Notes: generated from the letters alone by a model not told the origin. DNA of 64,000 nt from Zhengitettix transpicula (GCA_037074705.1 CM073590.1:116208100-116272099); one strand, 5' to 3'; shown: positions 31,193 to 43,535, counted from the stretch's first letter. Numbers and translations: made by a program.

Positions 31193-33689
31193 TTAAATAT
31201 AATTTTACGTTTGAAGCATTAAGAGATTAAAATCTGAATCATCTAAATTAAAATAAATTAATTCAGTCAAGATGGTTTTGTTCAGTCACAAGAATCTTGG
31301 TCGAACAGATTTCAATTATACTCTTCGTCATTGTTAGTATTTAGCAATATCAAACTTCCACCACAATTTTTAGCCTAAATGGCAGGCTTCCATCGTATTT
31401 AACAACAAAACGGTTGATTTTGTTCTTTGCTATACACCATCGCGAAAAATATTTTAGTGATATTATTCTACCATCAGACATTTAACAGTTTGGACAGTTT
31501 CCTGTGCTGGAAACGGCTGAACTGGTTCTGTCTGAAGCGATCAATAACTGTAAAGATATTTTGAATTGTCATGCAATATGTGAATAAATTAAAACTTAAA
31601 ATTCAGAATTTCAAGTTACTTTCCATTTTTTAAGTGACTCATTGGAGGGAAAACAAAATATTTTATGTCAAGAAAAAGCCAGAATATAGTCTTAAGAATA
31701 TTCAACAATTAACACGAACTATTTAATCAAAAACTCTCCGTCTAATAACACGTTAAAGAAAAACATTGGTCAAATTCCTATACGATAATAGTTTACCTCA
31801 GGGCGCTTTACCGGGCCTCTAAAAATCAATTGAATTAAATCAGGTTTTTAGTATATTACCAATTCAATACAATAAATATGGAAATACAAAGAAGATTTCA
31901 AACTCAATTTGAGAATATTGTGAACTTTATATAATATCTCCAATTAATAGAATAAAATATGAAATTTGACGGCAAAATAATACGTAATAATTTACAATTG
32001 GCTTCTTATCAATTTTTTACAGAAACTTTGCATATCATTCCGCGATTAATATTTTTTTTACTTAAATTTTATGCCTTCCTTTACTCACGTCACTCGATTC
32101 CCACATTTTTTTCTGTATAACCAATGCAATATTTAAAAACCCTTGTTTTTAAAAATACCATAATGTACACGTAGTTGCACAATTCTCACGCCATTTCTGC
32201 CAGCACAACCAACGAAATCTTTTACGTCCTCCATACAACTACGCTTTTTCAGGATCCAGCCTACTGGCCCCAAGATGCTTCGCCCGTGCGCTCCAGTTCC
32301 AAAACTGAAGCAACCAATCGTGTTGGCGTTTTCTAACTTCTATGAAGTTTTCTAACTTCTATGAAGACAAAAACCCTAGTATGCTGTCTTGTCGCCATAT
32401 ATACTACACTGTGGTTTATAATACTGGTTACGAGGCTCTCAGCCTGGACACGTCATTCCGATCCCGAATCCGCCGCTGAACCGAATTTTTACTTGTAATT
32501 GTATTTTCCGTATCTATCTCTCAGCGTCAGTCAAGGTTGCCTATCCGGATGTGAATTTTATAGAATTGACTTTTCCACGAAAACGCTTATGTCCTAATTG
32601 GACACGTGCATATTTATATTATCTTATCATCCCTTCAAGCTGCAAAGTTATGTCTGGGAAGCCGGAAATATAAATTTTCTCACTCTATATGCAGGCATTA
32701 CCAGCATCCTTCAAATCACTTGGCATTAATTTTAGGAAATATTTTTTATAATTACGTACTTTTCAAATAGTTCAACATTGGTGCATACTACAATAGATAT
32801 ACATCTGATATTGCGGTACATTCTAATGTCAGTGACAATATGAACATTACATAAAGAAGTATAAAGTAATCACGTGATATTTCTATATTAACTGAAGTAT
32901 CTCTGTTAAGTTTTATAAATTAATCATGTACCCTAAATACGGAAACAGAGTTAATGGAGTTTTGTACGATGTATTTAAATAATGTGGAATAATTGATTCT
33001 CTTTAAAGATATACAAAGTTGAAAGAAATATTATTTTCTTCCATTTGCACGATTCTCTTCCTCCATGCAGAGTTCACGTATTGTTCGAAACTGTTCTTCA
33101 ACAAACATGAATTTTAGAAGGAAATTTAAGGCGATGATCAAAGAGAATTTTAATCGGCTTCGATAATCTGCTCTTCGAAAGTTCAGTCGGTTGTTTCACA
33201 TACGTACTGCTCGTGTACTTTTTACAAGTATGTCTCGCTCTTGGAATGAGTGTCAATGATACCTCCTTTGGTTTGTAAATTACGCTCTAATAATTTTGTC
33301 GGGATAAGCGGTACGCAGCTGCGGCTACAAGACCACAGCCCCGAAACCACTGCATTTAGTGCACACCATGTCAGACTAAATAGACCCCGCCGCTCTCCGG
33401 CGTTTATCCTTTCATTTCGACCGCTTCGACTTTCACGGAATTGCGGTTTTATTTCTCATTTATTAAAAAAATTTCATTTCTATCTATGTACAATTATTTT
33501 GCAGCCAGTCTTATTTTATTCTGTTTACCTTTATTTCGCCTTGATTAAATATCATTCCTGCGTTACTGAAAGTTGATTGCATTCGTAAAAAAAAGTAATC
33601 AACTGGACACTCGAAGAGAATTTTTACTAATTATTAATTTAAAAACCCATTAAGAGAGGTTAGTATTGATGCGAGCAGATAATGCCCTG
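31193..33689. other. Mostly unrecognised sequence
   Basis: AT-rich. A CpG-richer stretch at 33290-33430 underlies a 108-codon frame with no domain. I see no shared repeats except the local duplication at 32.33 kb. Confidence 0.4.
32328..32365 (+). repeat. 19-bp tandem duplication
   Basis: GTTTTCTAACTTCTATGAA is repeated twice without spacer. Confidence 0.95.
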
Positions 33690-33890
33690 GAATACAAAAG
33701 TGATATTTGCTGATTTATTTCCTGTGCGGAATATTAATCCAGCCGTGCGTTGTTTAAGGAGCGAAGCGTAATGCGCGCGCGGTTGGCTGTGGAGCCAATA
33801 ACCGCGGGCCCGCAGGGGGAGGGGGCAGGGGGGGGGACAGGGGGAGCGGGGGCACAGCCCACAACTCGGTCTTAGGAACACAGGCCACGA
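33690..33890. promoter_or_regulatory. GC-rich island, enhancer-like
   Basis: AATGCGCGCGCGGTTGGC and AGCCAATAACCGCGGGCCCG (33794-33813) are followed by long G tracts to about 33855. The inverted CCAAT-type element (AGCCAATA) is a common promoter motif. No coding signal beyond short GC-driven frames was seen. Confidence 0.3.
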
Positions 33891-34424
33891 ATAATAAAAA
33901 AAATTTCAATTAAATATTTCTTTGTAAAATGTAAAGTTCTTTTTTTTTGCGTAAAATATAATTTTGACTTTTTTGTTGCGGAGTCCCGTATCAAAGCTTT
34001 ACACTTCATCCTAACAACAATTTGGTATCTACCAGGCCGAATTGGATTTTATTACTCTTTCATGTGGTTTTACTGGCTTTAATGAACTCACACGTGACGA
34101 AGTCGTAACGGTTCAGGACAATGTTCGTTAGTTCTCAATTGAGGGAAAGGGGTCACTGCTAAAGTCGTAGTTAAAATTTTTATAATGTGGCTTGAATATA
34201 ACTATGCAGTGCTGACCTAATGCGTGGAAAATATCTCGAATCTTTGTAATAAGTACAAAATATCTGCCTCTCGCTGAGACTTGGTCGCGTCTGAAACATA
34301 AGATTTCATGGATCATTTCTGCGTAACTACTCAGTAAAATTGGCGTGATTCCACTTAAGTGCACTTGAGGTGCATTGTACTTTGAGAAATACTGGATCTT
34401 GATTTTAATGTATTCTAATGCACA
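33891..34424. other. Unrecognised sequence
   Basis: No feature seen. The 141-codon minus frame at 34128-34553 crosses a SINE remnant and lacks motifs. Confidence 0.4.
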
Positions 34425-34510
34425 CTTGTGCCGACCTTCTGTAGTGTAGTGATCATTCTCATTGCTGTTCGAATCCCGACACGAGCATGGATGCTCGTGG
34501 TCATGCAGAC
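34425..34510 (+). mobile_element. tRNA-derived SINE remnant with deleted middle
   Basis: TAGTGTAGTGATCA (A-box-like, 34442-34455) is followed after only about 13 bases by GTTCGAATCCCG (B box). The GAGCATGGATGCTCGTGG body matches that of the SINE near 1.7 kb. The spacing is too short for a working polymerase III promoter, so the tRNA-like middle has been deleted. Confidence 0.6.
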
Positions 34511-35084
34511 TGGGGTAATACTTAAGGATAACCGAAACGCAAGCCACGTGCAACTACAGAATGTGTCATAGACGATAACAGTCTGACAGTTGTCTCGGTT
34601 TGGTTAATCCTGTATTGAGAAGGTTGTCGAGTTAAAAAAGAACTTAAAAAAAATTACACATAATTACTACTACATAGCGACTGTTACCCGGTGTCAGTTT
34701 CATAAATTAAGTAATAGACGCGTTATTTAAGCCATTTACAGTTTCTTCATGTCAGAGAATGATTTAGATGCCCCTAGAGCTTTTTCAGTTCCATTTTGTA
34801 CCACTTTAAGTATACCTAGTCCCTTTCATGAATAGTTTCTACGATCAATCTAATATTTTAATTAAACACCTTTGACTTGTTCGTTAATGTCTCTAATACC
34901 TATTTAGGCAAATAATTCTAATCTCTTATTGACCTATTCATGACGAAATATTTCACCTTATACGTTCTTTAATCCAATTAGTTTATTCTGTGAGCATGAT
35001 GAGTTTTAGATAAAAATTAGTTTCCTTTATATGATCTTTTATCTCTCTCCGACTCGGTTCCGTTACGTATATTTTATAAAGTGC
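34511..35084. other. Unrecognised sequence
   Basis: No feature seen. Confidence 0.4.
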
Positions 35085-35400
35085 AGAAACGATAGTATTT
35101 TCCGCTATTCCAATTGAAATAGTCGGCCAATTGCCTCCTAAACTGGTCGAGACATGGAGAAGGGAATACTGCGACCCCTCTCTCGATATCGGAAGGGCGT
35201 GGGCAGTGTTTCAGGTTTTCTAGGCTTTTACCTGCATCACTTTTAGGCGAATTGCCGGGCAAGATCCTTAAAACTGCAGCCAGGGGTTCCTTGTTAATCC
35301 TGGGGTACCTTCCTCTACCTTTTCGCATCGACCCTTTCAGTCCCTTTAGGGTGCTATAAGAGGGGAGTGGCCAGATCGTGGATTATCCTATCAAAAGGAC
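35085..35400 (+). repeat. HR1 repeat copy
   Basis: Contains CTATTCCAATTGAAATAGTC (first hairpin, decayed), CGGCCAATTGCCTCCTAAAC, GGAAGGGCGTGGGCAG, CAGGTTTTCTAGGCTTTTAC then CTGCATCACTTTTAGGCGAA, AGATCCTTAAAACTGC, and AGAGGGGAGTGGCCAGATCG. It is nearly full length. Confidence 0.85.
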
Positions 35401-35574
35401 AAGTAAGCCTGTCGGAGCTGTTCTCAAGTCTCACAAGTGGAACGTTCTAGAACAGTCGGACTGGGGTACCTTCGCAGATGTATTATATTCTATTCTTGTT
35501 TTGAACTAAGATTCCCACAAACCGAGGTACCTCAATAAGTTTTGAGTGGTGTATGTTCTGGGGTCACAGAATAA

Positions 35575-35895
35575 GGGCATACGGTAAGAACTATCAGTTG
35601 TTCCTATTGGAACAGTCGGCCAGCTGCCTCATTAACTGGTCAGGACATGGAGAAGGGAAAGCTGCGTCCCCTCAGCAAATCCCACTCCAATCATCGGAAG
35701 GATGTGTTCCCAGGGCTCGACCTACCTAGTGCAGATTTTTTAGAGTTTTCCCTGCATCACTTTTAAGAAAATTCCATGTAGGATCCTTAGAGTACTGCCC
35801 AGGGTCCCTAGGTAATCATTGAGTATCCCTCCTTTTAAATCCCTTCCTATGCTATTAGAGGGGATTTTCCATCACGAGAATTACCCAATTGTAGC
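35575..35895 (+). repeat. HR1 repeat copy, direct to the previous one
   Basis: It begins GGGCATACGGTAAGAACTAT and carries TTCCTATTGGAA (hairpin 1), TCGGCCAGCTGCCTCATTAA, CTCGACCTACCTAGTGCAG, CCCTGCATCACTTTTAAG, TAGGATCCTTAGAGTACTGC and TTAGAGGGGATTTTCC. It has the same orientation as the copy starting at 35085, with about 175 bp of unrelated sequence between them. Confidence 0.85.
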
Positions 35896-35917
35896 GTGTT
35901 TCCGTATAAAAAAAATC

Positions 35918-35952
35918 TTTATATATATATATATATATGTAAATATATATAT
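35918..35952. repeat. Interrupted (TA)n microsatellite
   Basis: An alternating AT run with a GTAAA interruption. Confidence 0.9.
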
Positions 35953-35999
35953 TCTGACTATTTAAATTATAAATAAAACAAAATAAATTATAAATAAAA

Positions 36000-36110
36000 C
36001 GACAGCCGATTGAAGACAGAAAAAATATTTAATAGAAATTACGCTACGTTTCGTCGCTAATTTTTGACCTCTTCAGGTATGACATTTTACAAAATTTTGA
36101 TATATTTCGG
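36000..36110 (-). mobile_element. Penelope-type terminal fragment with hammerhead-like core
   Basis: On the minus strand CTGAAGA (36076-36070) is followed by GGTC/GAC pairing around a 10-base loop and GAAACGTA (36052-36045). The layout is the same as at 459-491, with GUA as the putative cleavage triplet. No coding sequence is attached. Confidence 0.45.
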
Positions 36111-37371
36111 CCATAGCAGTCATCGGATATGAAATTAACTCAACGCTAATGCGACCTTAAATAAAGTCATCAAAAATAATTCGTCTGTGTATTTACTGAG
36201 AAAGGTCTGTTAAACTATTGTAAAATAATATTAGTCGGATTTATTTAGTAGTAGCCTGGTGGATGGAGTTGAAGTTTTCCTTCAGGATTTTGAAAATTCA
36301 GAAAAATATTACATGACTTCTCCGGTTTAGGATAAGTAAATTTTCAAGAATGCACTAACTCATCATAATGTTACTTTAGAATGAAATTGACGTTGTTCAT
36401 CTGGTTGTGCAGTATTAATAAATTAACTTTTGCAGTGATTTGCTATAAACTTTTGTTAAAATAAATGTTTCTTAGTCATAAAAATTTATTAACGTGTGAT
36501 ATTAATTTTGTAAAATAATCTTGATTGCGGTTAATTGATAATTAACCAATCAATGTACAAATCACTGTCAGGTGAAACATTGCAACGTAAATTCTCAAGT
36601 TCCGAAATTTATATCCTCTTTCAGATATATATTTTAGCAGATCTACCGATATTCGTCCTTTTTGTGTCTTTTTAAATACGGATGCGGGAATAAATCCGAT
36701 TTTTGTTAACAAAGGAATAAATAATCAGAATACAGACGCAACATTTGAATAAAATTCTCTATGGTGAAACATCCATATTTATATATGTTGGTAAACAAAA
36801 AAAGAAATAAACGTACTTTACATAGATACACACGGAAACATATTTTTATATTGTTCAACATGTTTCATTAGGAAAAAAAATATCTGGCGTAATAGAATCT
36901 ATCCGAGGGCGTTTAAAGGTAACGATGATTAGTTAGATATATTTCCTGAAGAAATTAGTACATCTCAAACATATGTTAATCGTAAACTGAAATAAATATC
37001 CAATTAATTGCATTGAGCCTTTAAACTAAACCACGAACTTCTGTCGCAGAATCTTGTCTTAAATAGTGAACTATTCAACACGAAGGATGAAATAAAATTA
37101 TATTTATAAAAAAAATTGTGCAGTGTGTTTTTAAATAGTATTTAACATGAAGGATATATTGTGTAACAAAATTTACATTATGTACTATCTTATTTAAGGC
37201 ATCACCAATTTAATGAAATAAGTTATGAAGATGCTTCTCATTTCAGCGTAAATTAAAGATAAATAATAATTCTTCAGATTACTTCATTTTTTTCTTTAAT
37301 TAATTATTTATAAATGTTTTTGTGACAAAACGAACTATTTAATCAGATTATATACGAATATATACGTAGGA
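36111..37371. other. AT-rich sequence, nothing recognised
   Basis: No credible frames or shared repeats. Confidence 0.45.
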
Positions 37372-37600
37372 CTAGTACCCAATGCCCGACCTACCTGATG
37401 CAGGTTTTTCTAGGACTTTCCCTGCGTTACTTTTAGGCAAATGCCGGTTAGGATCCTTAACATATAGCCCGGGGGCCCTAGTTACCCCTGGCTATCTTCC
37501 TCTACCCTTCCGCATCCCCACTTTCAAATCCCTTCCAATACTATTAAAGGAGAGTTGCCCAACATGGATTACCCTCATGTAGCCTGTTGCCCTAAAAAAA
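37372..37600 (+). repeat. HR1 repeat, right half
   Basis: Starts AGTACCCAATGCCCGACC and continues CTACCTGATGCAGGTTTTTC, GGATCCTTAACATATAGCCC, CCCTGGCTATCTTCCTCTAC and ATTACCCTCATGTAGCCTGT. It is followed almost directly by a full unit. Confidence 0.9.
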
Positions 37601-37960
37601 GGCATACGGTAAGAGTTGTCCGCTATTCCTATCGGAATAGTCGGCCAGCTGCCTCCTAAATTGGTCAAGACACGACGAGGGGAAAGCTGCGACCCCACAG
37701 CAAACCCTTTCCCGCCATCAGAAGGGCGAGGGACATATACCAAATGCCCGACCTACCTGATGCAGGTTTTTCTAGGGTTTTCCCTAGATTACTTTTTCCG
37801 AATTGCCAGGTAGGATCCCTAAACCATATCCCTGGGGCCCTAGTTAACGCTTGGCTACCTTACTCTACCTTTCCGTTTCAATCCCTTTCACTCCCTTTCC
37901 TATTCTATAAGAGGGGAGTTGTCACTAGGTGGATTACCCTATACATAGCCTGTCTACGAC
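37601..37960 (+). repeat. HR1 repeat, full unit in tandem
   Basis: This is the most complete HR1 unit in the window. It starts GGCATACGGTAAGAGTTGTC and holds a perfect hairpin CTATTCC-TATC-GGAATAG (37623-37640). Then follow TCGGCCAGCTGCCTCCTAAA, AGAAGGGCGAGGGAC, the GATGCAGG hairpin, TAGGATCCCTAAACCATATC and the GGATTACCCTATACATAGCC end. It has no open reading frame of note. Confidence 0.9.
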
Positions 37961-38077
37961 TTCTTCTTCCTGGTTAGTTTTATTTTTATTGACACATATA
38001 TAGATTTTATTATTTCCACAAGTCCTCAGTACGATATGTCATGAATTACAAATAGTTCCTACAATCTATATTTTGTG

Positions 38078-38165
38078 CGCCGACCTCCCGTGGTGTACGG
38101 GTCAGGGAGACTGTCTTACATCACGGAGGTCCCGCCGTAGAGTCCCGGCGAGGACATGAATGCGT
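38078..38165 (+). mobile_element. tRNA-derived SINE remnant
   Basis: GACCTCCCGTGGTGTACGGG (A box region) and a decayed B box (GCCGTAGAGTCCCGGCGAGG) stand in the same arrangement as the minus-strand copy near 1.7 kb, followed by the GACATGAATGCGTG body. The B box has lost the TTCGA core. Confidence 0.65.
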
Positions 38166-38189
38166 GATAAAAACCTTCGGAAAATCAAT

Positions 38190-38316
38190 CCATACCGAGT
38201 CGTTAATAACCAGAGCTGTTGATGCGACTGTCAAAAAATCAATATAATATATTTTCCATACCGAGTCGTTAATAACCAGAGCTGTTGATGCGACTGTCAA
38301 AAAATCAACATAATAT
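38190..38316 (+). repeat. Tandem duplication, period 66 bp
   Basis: CCATACCGAGTCGTTAATAA and the following 40 bases recur exactly 66 bp later with a single difference (AATATAATAT against AACATAATAT). The near identity implies a recent local duplication. It adjoins the SINE remnant. Confidence 0.95.
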
Positions 38317-38379
38317 CTTGTAATGCCAATTAATTAGGACATTAATTGTTTGAACATAAAATTTTAAATTGTTTGAGAA

Positions 38380-38960
38380 ATCTATTATTGCGGCAGGAGC
38401 TTCTATAGCGACAATGTAGTCCAGCTCTGTTCCTTTGTCGGAAGGTCCGAAAATGGCGTATGAGCGCTAAAACGCAAGACTAGAGTTCAGTTCGCGGAAA
38501 GACTTCGTCGAGGTATAACTGTTAGTTGGTGACGAGAATTCAACAGAGTTGTTGATCACAATTTAACAGAGTTGGTTGGTGCTTGGACATTTCTGAGGAC
38601 GGGGCAAGTGATACCCGTCGTTTATTGTATTACTATTAAACAAAGTTGTGAGTTGAGGACGAAGTAAAGCATTCACGAAAGCATCGAGGCTTGCTAAGTA
38701 GAAGCAGTTTTGCGTCCATAGCCGGCCAGAAATAGTAAAATTGCAGTTTGAGTCCAAAGCAGTAAAGACAAGAAAATCTACAAACCGCCGAATTCACCTA
38801 AGGCAAGCAGAATTCACCTAAGGCAAGCAGTCAAAAGATAACTGGCAAAAAGGGAAGGATCATCCGAGTTCCTGACATCCTATAAATTTTGACAAGAATC
38901 AGTGTAAAATCTGTGAATTTTAGAATCAGTGTAAAATCTTGCAATAGAGTTTTTTATATA
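38380..38960 (+). other. Possible LTR-retrotransposon leader fragment
   Basis: The stretch has a base composition unlike its neighbours, and TTGGTGACGAGAATTC (38526-38541) resembles the TTGG.GACGAG words found near the primer-binding site of some insect Ty3/gypsy elements. No gag or pol sequence follows and I found no second LTR, so this is only a pointer. Two small duplications lie inside: AATTCACCTAAGGCAAGCAG twice at 38791-38830, and AATCAGTGTAAAATCT near 38897 and 38923. Confidence 0.2.
38791..38830 (+). repeat. 20-bp tandem duplication
   Basis: AATTCACCTAAGGCAAGCAG occurs twice in a row. Confidence 0.95.
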
Positions 38961-41900
38961 TAACGAAAGGTATGCTGTAACCAACTGGACAGATGTAACA
39001 AATTACAAAATAATTAATTATGTAAACGTAATTAAAATATAGAAGTCAGATTTCCTTCTCCTCTTAAATTGTTAATCAGAGTAAATCTTTTTACTTTTTA
39101 ATTTATTTCTATTTTAATTGTCAAGTCATTTTCTTTTCTTTTAGTCGACGTATTGTTTAGGTAAATGTGATTTGTTGTTAATAAGATTTTAAATATAATT
39201 GATGTGTCCATTATCAAACCCAGTGAAGACCCTGAGATTTAATATTTTAAATTTGTAATTGTTTTTAAATTATTGCCACTAAATAAATAAATATTGTTTG
39301 TAAATTTTATTAATTATTTTATTTAAATAACGCCTTCCATTTAATTATTACATTAATAGCTTCAACGAGAGGCAAATTCTTCAAATTTCATTTAATTAAG
39401 GTAATAATTGTGTATATTACAATAAATATATATATATATATAGTGAATCTAATCTAGTAATGTTTCTAATTACAAAATAATATTAGTCTTAAATAAAATT
39501 AAATAATAATGAAACAGAAAATTGAATTAATATCAGTAAGAGTACAGTTTAATATTTATAGAAAATGCTTTCAGATAATATTCTTTGTTAATATTGTAAG
39601 CATTTATATAGTACGCAATACTTCAACACTTAAAATAAATATTAATAAATCGAATCCTCTCGTTATTTGTAAAGTTTGCTTCGTCCAATATTGCTAATCT
39701 GTATGTGAAGCATATTTCTTGCGTACGTTTTGTTTCCCCTACAGCACACCCGCATAAAAATTCCTATTAACTTATTTTATTAACAGATGGGAACGCCCGC
39801 ACCCAAATCACACATCTCTGAGGGACGGAACAAGGGTTTTTGTACTCAGCCAATATGCTTGTAGGGACAATGAATATTTAAATGTTTTAATTCAATTTTT
39901 CGCGTCCGGATGACTTTGTTTCTCGACTGAGATGCCCCGGGTGTGATGCCGTTGTTTCTGCTATTTGCTTGGTAGGAGCGGTCCTAACATTGACTTGTGT
40001 CGTGCGCGTATTAACTCAGTGAATCGACAGCTGCTCTCGCACGGAACACAGAGCAGAATTTACTCATATGAAGGTACACGACTGTATCCGGTCGGCGTAG
40101 GGGTCCTGTCCTGCGGAAAACGGGGGGGCGAGTCTGCCCAGGAACCAAATAGATGCTTTATTGCAGCTCCACGGAAGTACTGTTTTTAAATACCGTGCTG
40201 GGGTAGAATTTGTCTTTCAGCAACGGTGAATCGCATTTCCATTTTTCGGTAAATATTAATTCTCGGACCTTTACTATGAATTACAACTACGTTTCTCCGT
40301 TAGTGGATTGGTGCAAACAGCCGTTGATATTCAAACATTCGTAAATAAGATACATGATTTCTGTTGCCAGTAAATATTCAGAGCAATCGTGAAAGTCTGC
40401 TTAAAAAATATATTTCAATGTGAAGAATTCAAATTTCTCACTAAATAAATATTTGAACCAACTATCATGTCCATTTATGAATATTTCTCCCATTTCTACT
40501 TCTCCTTTAGTGTTCTGCCCCTCAGGAAGTCCTCCAAGTCACACTCTCCTGTTCTCATCTTCATTCCGACATAGACTTCAACCTGTGGCTTCAGTTCATT
40601 TAGGTGGTCCAAAATATAGGGATGAAAAAGTTGTGTATTTTATTATTAAAAAAACGTTGTAAGTTTTATATTGATAAAAGTAACATTCAACCCATTATTT
40701 AACAAAAAAATTTCTTACAGAATTAAAGTATCAGGAAGGAAAAATGTCTAACAGTAATCGAACTCGTCATCTCGCGAATACTGAGCGAAAGCTGTACCAT
40801 TCGATCTATCCCTGTCAACTCCAATTCCGTGCGAAATTCCTCCATCCATTAGACCTACTACTTTTTACTAAATCACAATTCTTACGTGGCCTAAATTTTA
40901 GGACCTCAATTGAAGAATGGGTTTCCATGAGTAAATTGATAAAGGGTTTTAGAATTTTCAATTCAAGGCGTATAGCTTGAGCTTGTGTAAGATTTTCTCT
41001 GCACCCTTCAATTGATTTCTACTGGATTAGCCACGCGTAATCTTATTAATCTTTAGTCTTCTTCAAACCTCGTTGAATCTTCCATCCATCGTTATTTCAA
41101 TTGTTGTTTTCACTTTTCATTCACGCCTAACGAAATGGCTAGCACAGTTCTTTTTTCAGTTTTAAATTATACTTATAATCCTTCTCTCCCGCTATAATAA
41201 ATACTTTCGTTCCAAAGGAATTGCCTGGAATCATAAATGGAATAAATTACATTGTACTATAACAATGGCAGAATCATTAATAAAATGTAGCAAATAAATT
41301 TTTTTTTTTAAAATATAATAAATGGAATACATTACATTGTGCTATGACAATGGCAGAATCATTAATAATATGTAGCAAATAAATTAAATTTTTTTAAATA
41401 TAATAAAGCTGATTGGAAACAGTTTTAAGAAGAAGTCAAACATTACTACGTCCTAATTATAATAGGAAATATATTTTTTTGCTATATTCACATAATTATG
41501 ATGCTATGTACCAAAACTCGAAGCTTTAGTATAAATTCCCTCTCCAAAGGATGGTGGTATCAGACGGATGCAAAACATCTTAAAATAATAAATAATAAAT
41601 TCATCAGTAATAATAGGAACCAGTCTCGATATCAATTTCAAGAAATATATTATTATCATCGAACTTGGCACTCGCTATAAATACCTGGACTATGATTTCC
41701 CAGTCACTAGAATATAGGATTTGATATTAAAAAAAACGACTGACGATGCTCATTTTGATGTGATTAATTTCTTATGTTTTCATGGGTAAGTTCGGCGGAA
41801 TTTCGTGGCCCAAAAAATTCTCAATATCGCTATGATTATTAGCCACCAATGCGCACAGTAATATTACAAATAAATGTAGAATTGAGTCATTTCAATATGA

Positions 41901-43535
41901 ATATTGTTTTCAGAAATTGGAAAAATTCGTCATGTTACTAAAAAGAGTTACACTCATACAAGAATTTGGACTTGGAAAAGAAGGCACCAACAACTTTTAT
42001 AAATAAAAGGAAAGCATATTTGGATTGAAAATGCCGACTAAAATCTAAATTAACTATTTATTTATTTCCTAACTACACAACGTCTATTTCTTAGAAATAT
42101 TAAGAAATTTTAATATAGAAAAAAATATATTCATTATTTCAAGTTAGCTACACTGTGATTTAATTTATGAGTGGTCTAAAAGAATAACAATTGTTTAATA
42201 GGAGTTTAATTATTTAATCTATAAATTATAATTTAGGGCTGTTTGAAAGTTCTCACGAGAATTATTTCAGTAAATATTTTCGAACCTTTTATTATTGTTA
42301 TTGTCCATTATGTTGAAATAACGATAATATTTATTAATATTTACTTGTACACGATACACTGGGATCCATGAATCTTCCCAAAATAAAAGCAATTCAATTA
42401 TCTAGCCAGGTTGAATGCACACACATATTACTATACTGGAAATATTTCCTATCAAATTTAAAATATATTTTTTAATTTTAATGTAATTTAGAATGTTTGA
42501 CACGATAGTGGGTTCATTAAAGATATACAAGAAACCCGGAGCCATCATCTCGTAGAGGGTGGACCCAGGACATGACGGCCACAATACACTTAGCCTTGGC
42601 AAAATGTCAGAATGGGGCCAAATTTTGAGCTTTTTTTTTCGTAAATAAAGTTAACCGACACCGGTAGAAAATTCTATAATCCCAGAGAAAGGTCCGTCCA
42701 AGCGCCAATTACGGCATCAATGAGGTGAAACCTGAATTAAAATGATTGGAGATCGTAAGCCCCTTAACGCTCCTTGACGCTCCAGAAGGCGGGGTGAAAG
42801 CTGTGATCGGGGCAAGGATTTCTGGGAAGAGCAGAGCCTAAAATTTCAGGAGAGTGGAGGATTAGAATTGAGGAATAATTGAAACAGAAATAGAGTAACG
42901 AGAAAGCATAATTTTAGTTTGAGGACGAGACGAATTGAGGTGAAATTCTTTGAACCCCTAGCGTCAACCACACGTCACGACTCCTCCAATCAGCCACCAG
43001 CATGTTCCCGAACTAAGCTCTCCGGAAAATACCAATTAATTGTGATGAAAATATGTACCAACCGGAAGTAAATTACTGTGCTTCATGGACAAACACTGAG
43101 AAATTTTCCCCTTTCCTTTTTTGTCCCATAATGTTCAATTAATGTATTTACCTACAGAAAAGACACTTAATCAAGCTTTCAATAAAATAATATTTCCTAC
43201 AACGTCTCGTCAACAATTACTAGAACACTCTATCATAAAGGTATCTCATACTTCACGGTCCAGTGAGAATAATTGTCCAAAGTCAGTCAAGCTTGGAAAA
43301 TACATTTAAATCTAAATTAGAGTCCCGTCCATTTATTTCTTTTAATTCATAAAAAAATGACACTAATTGAATAAAACTTTATTTAATTTATAAAATTAAA
43401 TTAAATCCTCACTAATATCCTTTCAAACTATACACACTTATTTGCTTCAATTTGGGAGCTGTGCAGTACAGACGTAAACTCTTCATAAAGTGGAAAATGG
43501 TCAAGGAAGTACATTCACCAACTACTTCTCATTTA
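38961..43535. other. Mostly unrecognised sequence
   Basis: AT-rich, with an AT run at about 39428-39442. A CpG-richer patch at 39940-40190 holds a motif-free 74-codon frame, and a GC-richer patch lies at 42700-42860. The local duplication at 41.2-41.4 kb is listed separately. No transposon protein was recognised. Confidence 0.4.
41235..41406 (+). repeat. Tandem duplication, period about 85 bp
   Basis: AAATGGAATAAATTACATTG through ATGTAGCAAATAAATT recurs from 41320 with a few substitutions and a changed T tract. Both units share CAATGGCAGAATCATTAATA. Confidence 0.95.

Noticed and set aside
34128..34553. 141-codon minus-strand frame
   Set aside because: Crosses a SINE remnant on the opposite strand; no motifs.
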